Positions 24,694 to 33,803 of a DNA stretch of 64,000 nt are shown one piece after another; position 1 is the first letter of the stretch; every line of letters begins with the position of its first letter. This stretch comes from Arhodomonas sp052060015 (GTDB lineage: Bacteria; Pseudomonadota; Gammaproteobacteria; Nitrococcales; Nitrococcaceae). The DNA lies in contig NZ_JBPODZ010000004.1 of the NCBI RefSeq assembly GCF_052060015.1, forward strand, positions 124,001-188,000, given 5' to 3'. The notes under the pieces are model-generated. The model was not told the DNA's origin. It was given only the letters and a program-made list of their open reading frames with translations, and ran no database searches. Made by a program: the position numbers and the translations under genes.

Positions 24694-25253
24694 TGCTCGC
24701 GTTCTCCGTTGTCCGTGCGCAGCCGCTCCAGGGCCAGGAAGATGGCGGCGATGCTGCGTGCCTCCGTGAGATCGGGCTGGCGAAGCAGCCCCTCCATGTC
24801 GCTGATCGGCCAGGGCACCACCTCGATGGGTTCGGGCTCATCGCCGGGCAGTGGCGCCTCGAAGAGCCCCTGGGCCAGGATGATCTGGGTGCGGTGGGCC
24901 ATGTAACCGGGGGCGAGGGTCAGTTCGTGGAGGGATTCCACGTGGCGCGCCCCGAAGCCTGTCTCCTCGCGGAGCTCCCGGTTGGCGGCGGCCAGTGGAT
25001 CCTCGCCGGGCTCCACCCGGCCCTTGGGCAGCCCCAGCTCGTAGCGGTCGGTACCCGCGGCGTACTCACGGATGAGCACCAGCTCCGAGTCGCTGGTGAT
25101 CGCCACTACCAATACGGCACCCCCCATCCCCGTGGCCAGGCGCTCGAAGGCTACCTCGGTACCGTTGGTAAAGCGCAGGTCCAGCTGTTCGACCCGGAAC
25201 AGTCGCGAGCGCGCTACCGTCCGGGCCTGGAGGGTTTCGGGTTTGCGGGCCAT
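24690..25253 (-). CDS. nudE: ADP compounds hydrolase NudE
   Basis: This Nudix hydrolase cleaves ADP-ribose, NADH and diadenosine compounds. The start is ATG 25251-25253, with GAGGAG directly upstream (187 residues). The Nudix box G78-x5-E84-x7-R92-E93-x-x-E96-E97-x-G99 is intact. LGLPKGRVEPGED and the N-terminal ARSRLFRVEQLDLRF-type block match NudE. It is followed by cysQ with a 4-bp overlap and is divergent from the unknown gene at 25382. Confidence 0.92.
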   Translation of the reverse strand: MARKPETLQARTVARSRLFRVEQLDLRFTNGTEVAFERLATGMGGAVLVVAITSDSELVLIREYAAGTDRYELGLPKGRVEPGEDPLAAANRELREETGFGARHVESLHELTLAPGYMAHRTQIILAQGLFEAPLPGDEPEPIEVVPWPISDMEGLLRQPDLTEARSIAAIFLALERLRTDNGEREQ

Positions 25254-25381
25254 GCTCCTCTCCGCTGTGCGCGACAATGCCGCCACATTGTACAGATCCG
25301 CAGGATGGTGGGAGGCCGGCCGGCGGCGATCGTGCTACCTTCCGGGGAGTACGGGATGGCGGCCCGGAGGCAGAGGCGGTG

Positions 25382-26113
25382 ATGCAGGCACTCCATGAAC
25401 GCATTCTTCGTGCCCACGGCGGCGAGGAGCGTTGGCGCCGGCTGAATCGGGTGGTGTCCACCGCCTCCGCGGGCGGTTCGCTGTTCCTGGCGCATCTCCA
25501 GCCGCGCCCCCTGCGGGAGGCGGAGATCGCCCTCGAACCGGGGCGCTGCCGTGTTTCCATCGCCCCCTTTGCCCGGGACGACCAGGTGGGGGTGTTCGAG
25601 CCTCGCCGGGTCTGGATCCTCGATGACGACGGCCGCGTCGTCGGTGAGCGGGGGGCACCCGGGACCGTCACCCGTTCGCTCCGCCACTGGATGGTCTGGG
25701 ACAGCCTGGACGTGCTGTTCGTCCTCGGGGTGAGTATCTGGCAGGCCCTGTTGCTGCCGCTGATGCTAGCGCGTTCCGGCGTGGTGGTGGACGGGGAAAG
25801 CGGTCGCGAGGAGGGGGTCCGCCTGGACTGGATGGATGTCCATCTCCCGGGCGACCTGCCGGTTCCGGCGCCGGAGCAGCGGCTCTATACGGATCCCACC
25901 GGCGCGCTGGTGCGCGCCGAGTATTCCCCGGTGGTCTGGGGGCGTATGATCCGCGTCGTGCAGACCCTGGAGGCGCCGGAGGCGGTGGAGGGGCTGGTTT
26001 TCCCCCTGCGCCAGAACCTCTATCCGTGCATGGGCGCCGGCCAGCCGCTGCGCACGACGCGTCTGGCCTGGCTGGAGTTCGGTGACCTCGGTGTCACCCT
26101 GGCCGCCGCGTAG
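25382..26113 (+). CDS. Protein of unknown function (243 aa)
   Basis: I do not recognise a family. The frame starts at ATG 25382, with GGAGG 11 bases upstream (a GTG one codon earlier is also possible). It encodes MQALHERILRAHGGEERWRR..., with no signal peptide. Trp, Arg and Leu are frequent, and one hydrophobic stretch (LDVLFVLGVSIWQALLLPLM, about residues 115-135) could touch a membrane. Opening with an AHGGEERWRRL-type helix recalls outer-membrane-lipoprotein-sorting-like proteins, but that is a weak resemblance. It is divergent from nudE and ends 2 bp before the convergent deacetylase gene. Confidence 0.6.
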   Translation: MQALHERILRAHGGEERWRRLNRVVSTASAGGSLFLAHLQPRPLREAEIALEPGRCRVSIAPFARDDQVGVFEPRRVWILDDDGRVVGERGAPGTVTRSLRHWMVWDSLDVLFVLGVSIWQALLLPLMLARSGVVVDGESGREEGVRLDWMDVHLPGDLPVPAPEQRLYTDPTGALVRAEYSPVVWGRMIRVVQTLEAPEAVEGLVFPLRQNLYPCMGAGQPLRTTRLAWLEFGDLGVTLAAA

Positions 26114-26115
26114 TG

Positions 26116-27054
26116 TCAGCGGTAGGGGCGCCCTAGGAGGGCGGAGACGTGGGCGCGGACGCTCGCGGCCAGGGCATCCAGGTGATAGCCGCCCTCCAGC
26201 ACCGAAACCAGGCGCCCGCCGCAGGCGTAGTCGGCGATCGCGGTGAGCTCCTGGGTGGCCCAGTGGAAGTCCGCCTCGGTGAGCTCGAGGCCGGCCAGCG
26301 GGTCCAGCCCATGGGCGTCGAAGCCCGCGGAGACCAGGATCAGGTCCGGGTCGAAACGCATCACCGCATTCACGATCTCGTTGTGGAAGTGTTCGCGGAA
26401 GAGCTCCGAGTCGCAGCCCTCGATGAGGGGTACGTTGTAGAGGACGTCCTCGCGGTTGTCCTGCCGGCGCCCCGTCCCCGGAAACAGGGGCCGCTGGTGG
26501 GTGGAGGCGTACATGAAACCGCGCCGCCCGGCGAGCATGGCCTCGGTGCCATTGCCGTGGTGGACGTCGAAGTCCACCACCGCCACCCGCGGCAGGCCGT
26601 GGTGCTCGCGGGCGTGGGCGGCGGCGACGGCGACGTTGTTGAACAGGCAAAACCCCATGGTCTCCGCCGGTTCGGCGTGGTGGCCCGGCGGACGGACAGC
26701 ACAGAACACGCGACGCGCATTGCCGGTGACCACGGCATCCACCCCCTGGCAGACGGCACCGGCGGCGAGGAGCGCGGCCTCGCCGCTGGCCGGGCTGACC
26801 ACGGTGTCGCCGTCCAGGCTCCGGCGCCCCTGCTCCGGGATGGCCGCCAGGGTGGCGGCGATGTAGTCCGGATCGTGCACCGCCTCTAGCTGGCCGCGGC
26901 TGGCCGGCGTGGCGTCGACACGCACCAGCTCCGAGAATTCCGGGTCATCCAGGGCCCGCAGAATGGCGCGCAGTCGCTGGGCATTCTCCGGGTGACCCGG
27001 CCCCGTGTCGTGCTCGAGGCAGGCCTCGTGGGTGATCAGCCAGGTCTGGCTCAT
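26116..27054 (-). CDS. Histone-deacetylase-family amidohydrolase
   Basis: The 312-residue product has the arginase/deacetylase fold, class II HDAC-like. The active-site pair is H125-H126 (RPPGHHAEP). Zn ligands are D163 and H165 (DFDVHHGNGT) and the Asp in VSAGFDAHGLDPL. GGYHLDALA near the end gives the family glycines. Bacterial relatives deacetylate acetyl-polyamines or lysine (AcuC-like), and the substrate here is unknown. GAGGAGAG precedes the ATG. It stands 48 bp behind the DUF4426 gene on the same strand, where Pseudomonas has rdgB and hemN. Confidence 0.9.
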   Translation of the reverse strand: MSQTWLITHEACLEHDTGPGHPENAQRLRAILRALDDPEFSELVRVDATPASRGQLEAVHDPDYIAATLAAIPEQGRRSLDGDTVVSPASGEAALLAAGAVCQGVDAVVTGNARRVFCAVRPPGHHAEPAETMGFCLFNNVAVAAAHAREHHGLPRVAVVDFDVHHGNGTEAMLAGRRGFMYASTHQRPLFPGTGRRQDNREDVLYNVPLIEGCDSELFREHFHNEIVNAVMRFDPDLILVSAGFDAHGLDPLAGLELTEADFHWATQELTAIADYACGGRLVSVLEGGYHLDALAASVRAHVSALLGRPYR

Positions 27055-27102
27055 GGCTCTCTCCTCATGCGGACTGGGCTGCGCCGGCCCATTGCCGCGT
27101 GG

Positions 27103-27537
27103 TTAGTCGTCCCCGCCGTGGAAGTACTGCCGGAAGCTCACGGTATGGGGGCCCTCGCCGCCGTCCCGCGGCCGGACCCGGAGCTCGATATCCAGTGTCT
27201 CCGGCGGGCGCACCCGCGCGTCGCCGATGTAATAGACGGCACCCTCCTCGCGAACCTCGCGCAGGCGCAGGCGCTGGGCCTGTCCCGCCTCGTTTTCCGC
27301 CCGCGCGGTCACCTCGGCGGCCACCGGTCGACCTTCGCGGAGCACGCTCACCGTCACCAGGGCGCGGTTGCGGCTGCGCACGATGTCATAGGCCCGCGCC
27401 ACCTTCGGCTGCAGGGTGGCGGTGGGTACCGCATTGTAGTGGATCTCCACCGCGCCGAAGCGTTCCGAGCGCTGCGCCTGGACGGGCAGCGACAGGAGCA
27501 CGGCGAGCACGACTGCCAGCACTCGGGCGACGGCCAT
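27103..27537 (-). CDS. DUF4426 family periplasmic protein
   Basis: The 144-residue product has a signal peptide (MAVARVLAVVLAVLLSLPVQAQ). The DUF4426 core follows: ERFGAVEIHYNAVPTATLQP, a VARAYDIVRSRNRALVTVSV block and the end VSFRQYFHGGD. GGGAG lies 8 bases before the ATG. DUF4426 genes follow metX-metW in Pseudomonas and many relatives; the function is not known. The conserved position suggests a link to the methionine genes or simply to an old gene order. Confidence 0.88.
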   Translation of the reverse strand: MAVARVLAVVLAVLLSLPVQAQRSERFGAVEIHYNAVPTATLQPKVARAYDIVRSRNRALVTVSVLREGRPVAAEVTARAENEAGQAQRLRLREVREEGAVYYIGDARVRPPETLDIELRVRPRDGGEGPHTVSFRQYFHGGDD

Positions 27538-27605
27538 ATTGGGGCTCCCATTGGCACCGATTCTCCACCGGATTATACGCCGCTGCCGACGCGGGCTCAT
27601 CCGCA

Positions 27606-28208
27606 TCAGGCCCGGCGGAACCGGTACAGGGCCACCTCGGCGAGGAGATTGGGCAGGATGCCGGCGAACCACGGGCGCTGCAGCTCGTGGGACAGCGTCT
27701 GGCGTTCGAGGATCTCGATCCCGCGCTCGGCACACAGGGTCTCGAAATCGCGCAGGGTGCACAGGTGAATGTTCGGCGTGTCGTACCACGCATAGCACAG
27801 TGCGCCGCTCATGGGCATACGGCCACGGACGGCGAGATGGTAGCGCAGGTGCCAGTAGGCGAAGTTGGGGAAGGTCACGATCCCCTCGCGGCCGACCCGC
27901 AGCATCTCCTCGAGCAGTTGATCGGGGCGGCGCACCGACTGCAGGGTCTGGGTCATGACCACGTAGTCGAAGGAGTCGTCGTCGAACTCGGCGAGGCCCT
28001 GGTCCAGGTCGCTCTGTAGGACGTTGACCCCGCGCTCGAGGCAGCGCGTGATCTTCTCCGGGTCGATCTCCAGGCCGTAGCCGGTGACGCCGCGGGTCTC
28101 GGCGAGTTGGGCGAGCAGGGAGCCATCGCCACAGCCGAGGTCCAGGATGCGGCTGTCCGGCGCGATCCACTCCGCGACGATCTGCAGGTCGTTACGCAGG
28201 GCGGTCAT
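27606..28208 (-). CDS. metW: MetW, methyltransferase-like partner of MetX
   Basis: The 200-residue SAM-binding protein has motif I RILDLGCGDGSLLAQL near 21-36 and TFPNFAYWHLRYHLAVRGRM near 113, typical of MetW. MetW and MetX together form the active homoserine O-acyltransferase step in many proteobacteria. The ATG overlaps the metX stop by 4 bp, so the two are co-translated. Length is normal (about 195-200). Confidence 0.94.
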   Translation of the reverse strand: MTALRNDLQIVAEWIAPDSRILDLGCGDGSLLAQLAETRGVTGYGLEIDPEKITRCLERGVNVLQSDLDQGLAEFDDDSFDYVVMTQTLQSVRRPDQLLEEMLRVGREGIVTFPNFAYWHLRYHLAVRGRMPMSGALCYAWYDTPNIHLCTLRDFETLCAERGIEILERQTLSHELQRPWFAGILPNLLAEVALYRFRRA

Positions 28209-29359
28209 GCGCCGATCCCCCGGGCGATGCGGTCCATGTAGGCCCCGACCACCGCGCGATACTGCTCGATGGGCATGAGGAAGGCATCGTGGCCGTGGTC
28301 CGCCTCGATCTCCGCGTAGCTCACGTCCTTGTCCTCATCCAGTAATGCCCGGACGATCTCCCGCGAGCGCGCCGGCGGGAAGCGCCAGTCGCTGGTGAAG
28401 GCGGCTACCAGGAAGCCCGCCCGCACGTGGGCCAGGGCCCGGGAGAGATTCCCGCCGTGAGCGGCGGCCGGGTCGAAGTAGTCCAGGGCCTTGGTCATCA
28501 GCAGATAGGTGTTGGCGTCGAAGCGGTTGATGAATGACCGACCCTGGTAGCGGAGGTAGCTCTCCACCTCGAATTCCACCCCGTAGTGGAAGTCATAGTC
28601 CGGCTTGCCCTCCCGCAGATCGCGGCCGAACTTCTCGTGCATCGCCTCATCGGAGAGGTAGGTGATGTGGCCGAGCATGCGGGCCAGCATCAAGCCGCGG
28701 CGCGGTACTGCGCCCCGGGCCTGGTAGCGGCCCTCGTGGTAGTCGGGATCGGAGCGGATGGCCTGGCGGGCCACCTCGTTGAAGCCGATGTTCTGCGCCG
28801 ACAGCCGGGGCGCGGCGGCGATGACCACGGAGTGGGCGAGGCGGTCGGGGAAGTCGATGGCCCACTGCAGCGCCTGCATGCCGCCAAGGCTGCCGCCCAC
28901 CACCGCGGCCCAGCGCTGGATGCCGAGGTGGTCGGCGAGCCGGGCCTGGCTCACCACCCAGTCGTGGACGGTGACCATGGGGAAGTCCGGTCCCCAGGGC
29001 TCGCCGGTGGCCGGGTTCACGCTGCTCGGGCCGGTGGAGCCGTGGCAGCCACCGAGGTTGTTGCTGCAGACCACGAAGAAGCGGTTCGTGTCCAGCGGCT
29101 TGCCGGGGCCGATCAATGCCTCCCACCAGCCCGGCTTGCTGTCCTCAAGGGTGTGGTAGCCCGCCGCGTGGTGGGTTCCGGAGAGGGCATGACAGACGAG
29201 CACGCCGTTGCTCGCGTCCGCGTTGAGGGTGCCGTAGGTCTCGTAGACCAGCTCGAAGCCGGGCAGCTCGCGCCCGCACTCCAGCGTCAGCGGCTCCTCG
29301 AAGCGCGCGTGGCGAGGGGCGACCAGGCCGACGGAGTCGGGCGGGATGGTCTTCGGCAT
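28205..29359 (-). CDS. metX: Homoserine O-acyltransferase (MetX fold)
   Basis: This alpha/beta-hydrolase acyltransferase activates homoserine for methionine synthesis. I place the start at ATG 29357-29359 (MPKTIPPDSVGLV), matching relatives; a GTG 51 bp upstream is less likely. The 384-residue product has the nucleophile elbow GGSLGGMQALQW near 157, NNLGGCHGSTGPSS near 105 and the terminal ADHGHDAF catalytic His region. Whether it uses acetyl- or succinyl-CoA cannot be read with confidence. It lies 57 bp behind yggT and overlaps metW. Confidence 0.93.
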   Translation of the reverse strand: MPKTIPPDSVGLVAPRHARFEEPLTLECGRELPGFELVYETYGTLNADASNGVLVCHALSGTHHAAGYHTLEDSKPGWWEALIGPGKPLDTNRFFVVCSNNLGGCHGSTGPSSVNPATGEPWGPDFPMVTVHDWVVSQARLADHLGIQRWAAVVGGSLGGMQALQWAIDFPDRLAHSVVIAAAPRLSAQNIGFNEVARQAIRSDPDYHEGRYQARGAVPRRGLMLARMLGHITYLSDEAMHEKFGRDLREGKPDYDFHYGVEFEVESYLRYQGRSFINRFDANTYLLMTKALDYFDPAAAHGGNLSRALAHVRAGFLVAAFTSDWRFPPARSREIVRALLDEDKDVSYAEIEADHGHDAFLMPIEQYRAVVGAYMDRIARGIGA

Positions 29360-29416
29360 GGGCTCGGATACGGTCGGTGGCAACGACAGCCGTTCATGGT
29401 AGCAGACCACCGCGTC

Positions 29417-29992
29417 CTAGAGGATGGGTGGTGCCACGCTGTTGAGCGGCTGCATTACGAGCATCTTCAGTACCTGCAGTAGGATCAGTGCCACCAGGGG
29501 GGACAGATCGATCCCGCCCACCAGGGGCACGATCTGGCGGATGGGGCGTAGGACGGGCTCGGTGAGGCTGTACAGCAGCGTCTGGGCGGGGTGGTACTGA
29601 CCCGGCGACATCACCCAGGAGAGTATGGCCTGGGCGATGATGGCGATGAAGTAGAGGTTGAACAGCAGCGAGAGCAGATCCGCCGGTGTGCGTACCAGGA
29701 TGTAGCCAAGGCGCGGCGTGACACCGTAGACCAGCATCACCAGGGCCAGGGAGAGTCCCTGTAACAGCACCATCAGTACCACCGCGGAGAGGTCCACGCC
29801 GCCCACGCCGGGGATCAGCCGGCGCAGCGGCCGCAGGGCGGGCTGGGTGATGCGCACCAGGAACTGCGAGATGGGGTTGAAGAAATCCGCGCGGGTCCAC
29901 TGCAGGAGAAAGCGCAGCATTACCGCCAGGATATAGAGACTAAAGACCGTATGGACCAGAAAGGCCAGCGGGTTCGCGAGGTAGCCGCCCAT
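29417..29992 (-). CDS. yggT: YggT family membrane protein
   Basis: The 191-residue protein has two YggT repeats. Each is a hydrophobic pair around a PxxRxIP motif: LRPLRRLIPGVGGVDLS near 52 and LRPIRQIVPLVGGIDLS near 148. Function is not well defined; family members are linked to osmotic tolerance and cell division. The gene sits between proC and metX. Its start shares one base with the proC stop (TAATG), so it is translationally coupled. Confidence 0.92.
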   Translation of the reverse strand: MGGYLANPLAFLVHTVFSLYILAVMLRFLLQWTRADFFNPISQFLVRITQPALRPLRRLIPGVGGVDLSAVVLMVLLQGLSLALVMLVYGVTPRLGYILVRTPADLLSLLFNLYFIAIIAQAILSWVMSPGQYHPAQTLLYSLTEPVLRPIRQIVPLVGGIDLSPLVALILLQVLKMLVMQPLNSVAPPIL

Positions 29993-30819
29993 TACTGCTC
30001 CCCCAACAGGTCGCCGAGCTCCCCGGCGCGGTCGCTGCCCGCGCCGAGGGCGCGCCGGAACAGCCCGCGGATATCCCCCGACTCGAGGGCATTGACCGCC
30101 GCCTCGGTGACGCCGTTGGGTGAGGTCACCCGATGGCGCAGCCGCGCCGGTGTTTCATCGCTCTCCAGGGCCATGCGCGCCGCGCCGATGGCCGTCTCCA
30201 GGGTGAGCAGCCGGGCCTTGTCCCGGGGCAGACCCAGATCGGTGCCGGCCTCTTCCATCATCTCCATGAGCAGGAAGAAGTAGGCCGGCCCGCTGCCCGA
30301 CAGCGCCGTGACCACGTCCATGAGGGCCTCGTCGGTCAGCCACTCCGTCACCCCGACGGCACGGAGCAGCGACTCGGCGAGGTCGCGTCCGGCCGCGGTT
30401 ACATGCTCGTTGGCATACAGCGCGGTGGCCCCCGTCTGGACCAGGGCGGGGGTGTTCGGCATTGCGCGGACCACCGGCAACCCACCGCCGAGCCAGCGGC
30501 TGAGGTCCGCCTCCCGCACCCCGGCCGCGATGGAGATCACCAGCGTGCCGCCGCCCTGCAGCGGCTGGGCCAGGCCTTCCGCCACCACACGGATCACCTG
30601 GGGCTTGACGGCCAGGACCACCGCGTCCGCGCCGTCCACGGCGGTGGTGTTGTCGGCGAACACGGCCACGCCGAAGCGCCCCGCGAGCTCCTCGCGCTTG
30701 CCCTCGTCGGGATCGGCGACGCGGATGCGCGTGGCGGGATAGCCATCGGCGATGAGGCCGCCGACGAGGCTACGCGCCATGTTGCCGCCGCCGATGAAAG
30801 CGATGGTCTGCTCGTTCAT
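29992..30819 (-). CDS. proC: Pyrroline-5-carboxylate reductase
   Basis: This NAD(P)H-dependent enzyme makes proline from pyrroline-5-carboxylate. The 275-residue product has the Rossmann start IAFIGGGNMARSLVGGL, RAMPNTPALVQTGATALYAN near 112 and the signature region ALSGSGPAYFFLLMEMM near 162. It lies 36 bp downstream of yggS. Proline is also a compatible solute, but the gene's position in the conserved yggS-proC-yggT string argues for ordinary biosynthesis. Confidence 0.95.
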   Translation of the reverse strand: MNEQTIAFIGGGNMARSLVGGLIADGYPATRIRVADPDEGKREELAGRFGVAVFADNTTAVDGADAVVLAVKPQVIRVVAEGLAQPLQGGGTLVISIAAGVREADLSRWLGGGLPVVRAMPNTPALVQTGATALYANEHVTAAGRDLAESLLRAVGVTEWLTDEALMDVVTALSGSGPAYFFLLMEMMEEAGTDLGLPRDKARLLTLETAIGAARMALESDETPARLRHRVTSPNGVTEAAVNALESGDIRGLFRRALGAGSDRAGELGDLLGEQ

Positions 30820-30855
30820 GTCGCTGACCTCCCGGACAGTTCCTGCGTACGCGAT

Positions 30856-31542
30856 TCAGTAGGGGCGCGGTCCGAAGATCGCCGTGCCCACCCGCACCAT
30901 GGTGGCGCCCTCCGCCACAGCGGCCTCGAGGTCGGCGGACATGCCCATGGACAGCATGTCGAGTCCCAGGCCCTGGTGACGCAAGTCCTCGAACAGGGTG
31001 CGCAGCCGGGCGAAGGGCCGGCGCTGGGCGTCCCAGCCGTCGGCGGGCTCGGGAATGGCCATCAGTCCCCGCAACCGCAGCCTTGGCAGCCCCGCCACCG
31101 CGTGGGCGAGCTCGGCGGCGTGCTCCGGCGTCACCCCGGACTTGTTGGACGCGGCATCGATGTTGACCTCGATACAACACTCCAGGGGTGGCAGCTCCGC
31201 GGGCCGCTGCTCGGAGAGCCGGCGCGCGATCTTGAGCCGCTCGATGGTATGGATGCAATGGAAGCGCTCGGCCACCGCCCGGGTCTTGTTGGACTGCAGC
31301 GGCCCGATGAAATGCCACTGAAGCCCCAGTCCTTCCAGGGCGTCGAACTTGGCGCAGCCCTCCTGGACGTAATTCTCGCCGAAGGCGTTTTGGCCGGCCG
31401 CGGCGGCCTCACGGATGGCGCTCTCGGGCTGGGTCTTGCTCACCGCCAGCAGCGCCACGCTCCCCGCCGCGCGACCGTGGCGCTGCTCCGCGGTGCGAAT
31501 GCGCTCACGGACCCCTTCCAGCCGCTGTGCGATGGTGTGCAT
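30856..31542 (-). CDS. yggS: PLP homeostasis protein YggS
   Basis: The 228-residue alanine-racemase-fold protein binds PLP through K36 (LLAVSKTQP). FGENYVQEG near 54 and LSMGMSADLEAAVAEGATMVR-type sequence near 197 are the family signatures. It buffers PLP and affects amino-acid pools. It starts the yggS-proC-yggT-metX-metW-DUF4426 string. The 65-bp gap to divergent pilT must hold both promoters; no strong -35/-10 pair is obvious there. Confidence 0.94.
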   Translation of the reverse strand: MHTIAQRLEGVRERIRTAEQRHGRAAGSVALLAVSKTQPESAIREAAAAGQNAFGENYVQEGCAKFDALEGLGLQWHFIGPLQSNKTRAVAERFHCIHTIERLKIARRLSEQRPAELPPLECCIEVNIDAASNKSGVTPEHAAELAHAVAGLPRLRLRGLMAIPEPADGWDAQRRPFARLRTLFEDLRHQGLGLDMLSMGMSADLEAAVAEGATMVRVGTAIFGPRPY

Positions 31543-31607
31543 GTTGCCTGTTACTCAGCCGATCTGTAGGTTTCTGTTGCAGCTGACTGCCAGTCCAAGG
31601 GGGACGG

Positions 31608-32645
31608 ATGGATATCGCGGACCTGCTCGCCTTCGGGGTGAAGAATAACGCCTCGGATCTGCATCTCTCCGCCGGCTTGCCGCCAATGATACGGGTTGAC
31701 GGCGACGTGCGTCGAATCAACCTGCCGCCGATGGAGCATGAGCAGGTGCACGGGCTCATGTACGACATCATGAACGACAAGCAGCGGCGCGATTACGAGG
31801 AGTACCTGGAGACGGACTTTTCCTTCGAGATCAAGTCGCTGGCCCGCTTCCGCGTCAACGCCTTCAACCACAACCGCGGTGCCGGCGCGGTGTTCCGGAC
31901 CATCCCCTCGACGGTGCTCACCCTTGAAGACCTGGCAGCGCCGGATGTCTTCCGCGATATCGCCGATAATCCCCGCGGGCTGGTGCTGGTCACCGGCCCC
32001 ACCGGCTCGGGCAAGTCCACCACCCTGGCGGCAATGGTGGACTACCGCAACGAGGGCTATCACGAGCACATCCTCACCATCGAGGACCCCATCGAGTTCG
32101 TCCACGAATCCAAGAAGTGCATCGTCAACCAGCGCGAGGTCCACCGCGACACCCTGGGCTTCGCCGAGGCGCTGCGCTCGGCGCTGCGCGAGGACCCGGA
32201 CGTGATCCTGGTCGGCGAGCTGCGGGACCTCGAGACCATCCGCCTGGCGCTCACCGCCGCGGAGACCGGCCACCTGGTGTTCGGCACCCTACACACCAGC
32301 TCCGCGGCGAAGACCATCGACCGCATCATCGACGTGTTCCCGGCCGCGGAGAAGGCGATGGTGCGCTCCATGCTCTCGGAGTCGCTGCGGGCGGTGATCT
32401 CCCAGAGCCTGTTGAAACGCCTCGGCGGGGGGCGGATCGCGGCCCACGAGGTCATGATCGGCACCGCCGCCATCCGGAACCTCATCCGCGAGGACAAGGT
32501 GGCGCAGATGTACTCGGCGATCCAGACCGGGCAGGGTCAGGGCATGCAGACCCTGGACCAGTGCCTGCAGCGGCTGGTGGCCGGCGGGCTGGTGTCCCGC
32601 CAGGAGGCCCGCATACGGGCCAATGCCAAGGAGTCCTTCGCCTAG
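31608..32645 (+). CDS. pilT: Type IV pilus retraction ATPase PilT
   Basis: This hexameric motor depolymerises type IV pili for twitching. The 345-residue product has Walker A GPTGSGKSTT (130-139), the Asp box near 155-175, Walker B VILVGELRDLETIRLAL, the His box GTLHTSSA and the PilT-specific C-terminal AIRNLIRE helix. All are intact. It is followed after 27 bp by pilU and is divergent from yggS, the same layout as in Pseudomonas. Confidence 0.97.
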   Translation: MDIADLLAFGVKNNASDLHLSAGLPPMIRVDGDVRRINLPPMEHEQVHGLMYDIMNDKQRRDYEEYLETDFSFEIKSLARFRVNAFNHNRGAGAVFRTIPSTVLTLEDLAAPDVFRDIADNPRGLVLVTGPTGSGKSTTLAAMVDYRNEGYHEHILTIEDPIEFVHESKKCIVNQREVHRDTLGFAEALRSALREDPDVILVGELRDLETIRLALTAAETGHLVFGTLHTSSAAKTIDRIIDVFPAAEKAMVRSMLSESLRAVISQSLLKRLGGGRIAAHEVMIGTAAIRNLIREDKVAQMYSAIQTGQGQGMQTLDQCLQRLVAGGLVSRQEARIRANAKESFA

Positions 32646-32672
32646 CGGGGGCAGAGAAAAGGAGAAGATGCG

Positions 32673-33791
32673 ATGGACTTCAATGCCCTGCTCCAGCTGA
32701 TGGTGGAGAAGAAGGCCTCGGACCTGTTCATTACGGCGGGCCTGGCGCCGAGCATGAAGATCTCCGGGCGGATCGTGCCGGTGACGAAGACCGAGCTCAC
32801 CGCCGACCAGGCCCGGCAGGTGGTGTTCTCGGTGATGACGGACCGCCAGCGCAGCGAGTTCGAGGCCACCCACGAGTGCAACTTCGCCATCAGCGCCCGT
32901 GGGCTCGGCCGCTTCCGCGTCAGTGCGTTCTACCAGCGCAACAACGTGGGCATGGTGCTGCGGCGGATCGAGACCCAGATCCCCAGCGTCGAGCAGCTGC
33001 GTCTGCCGCCCATCCTCAACGACCTGGCGATGACCAAGCGGGGGTTGATCATCTTCGTGGGCGGCACCGGGACCGGCAAATCCACCTCGTTGGCGGCCAT
33101 GCTCGGCCACCGCAACCAGGAGAGCACCGGGCACATCATCACCATCGAGGACCCGATCGAGTACGTCCATCAGCACAAAAGCTGCATCGTCACCCAGCGC
33201 GAGGTAGGCATCGACACGGAGTCGTTCGAGGTGGCGTTGCGCAATACGCTCCGCCAGGCGCCGGATGTCATCCTCATCGGCGAGATTCGCACCCGCGAAA
33301 CCATGGATTACGCTATCGCCTTCGCCGAGACCGGCCATCTCTGCCTGGCGACGCTGCACGCAAACAACGCCAACCAGGCGCTCGACCGCATCATCAATTT
33401 CTTCCCGGCCGAGCGCCGGGATCAGCTGTTCACGGACCTGTCGCTGAACCTGAAGGCCATCGTCGCGCAGCAGCTCATTCCGACCCCGGATGGTCAGGGC
33501 CGTGTCCCGGCGGTGGAGATCCTCATCGGCACGCCATTGGTGACGGACAAGATCCACGACGGTGAGGTCCACGAGCTCAAGGAGATCATCAAGCGCTCCA
33601 ACGAGCATGGGATGCAGACCTTCGATCAGCACCTCTATGTGCTCTATCGCGAGGGCCTGATCACCTACGAGGATGCGCTGCGCCACGCCGACTCGCAGAA
33701 CGAGGTTCGGTTGATGATCAAGCTCGGCTCGGAGGGGCGGCAGGAACAGATGGACGAGGCCACCAGCGGCCTGAGCCTGCACGACGAGTAG
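32673..33791 (+). CDS. pilU: PilT-dependent retraction ATPase PilU
   Basis: The 372-residue paralogue of PilT adds force to retraction when PilT is present. It has Walker A GGTGTGKSTS near 127-136, Walker B VILIGEIRTRETMDYAI, and the longer acidic C-terminus of PilU (DEATSGLSLHDE). AGGAGA precedes the ATG. It ends 12 bp before the convergent pyrimidine cluster, with no terminator visible between. Confidence 0.96.
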   Translation: MDFNALLQLMVEKKASDLFITAGLAPSMKISGRIVPVTKTELTADQARQVVFSVMTDRQRSEFEATHECNFAISARGLGRFRVSAFYQRNNVGMVLRRIETQIPSVEQLRLPPILNDLAMTKRGLIIFVGGTGTGKSTSLAAMLGHRNQESTGHIITIEDPIEYVHQHKSCIVTQREVGIDTESFEVALRNTLRQAPDVILIGEIRTRETMDYAIAFAETGHLCLATLHANNANQALDRIINFFPAERRDQLFTDLSLNLKAIVAQQLIPTPDGQGRVPAVEILIGTPLVTDKIHDGEVHELKEIIKRSNEHGMQTFDQHLYVLYREGLITYEDALRHADSQNEVRLMIKLGSEGRQEQMDEATSGLSLHDE

Positions 33792-33803
33792 CGCCGGACG
33801 GGC

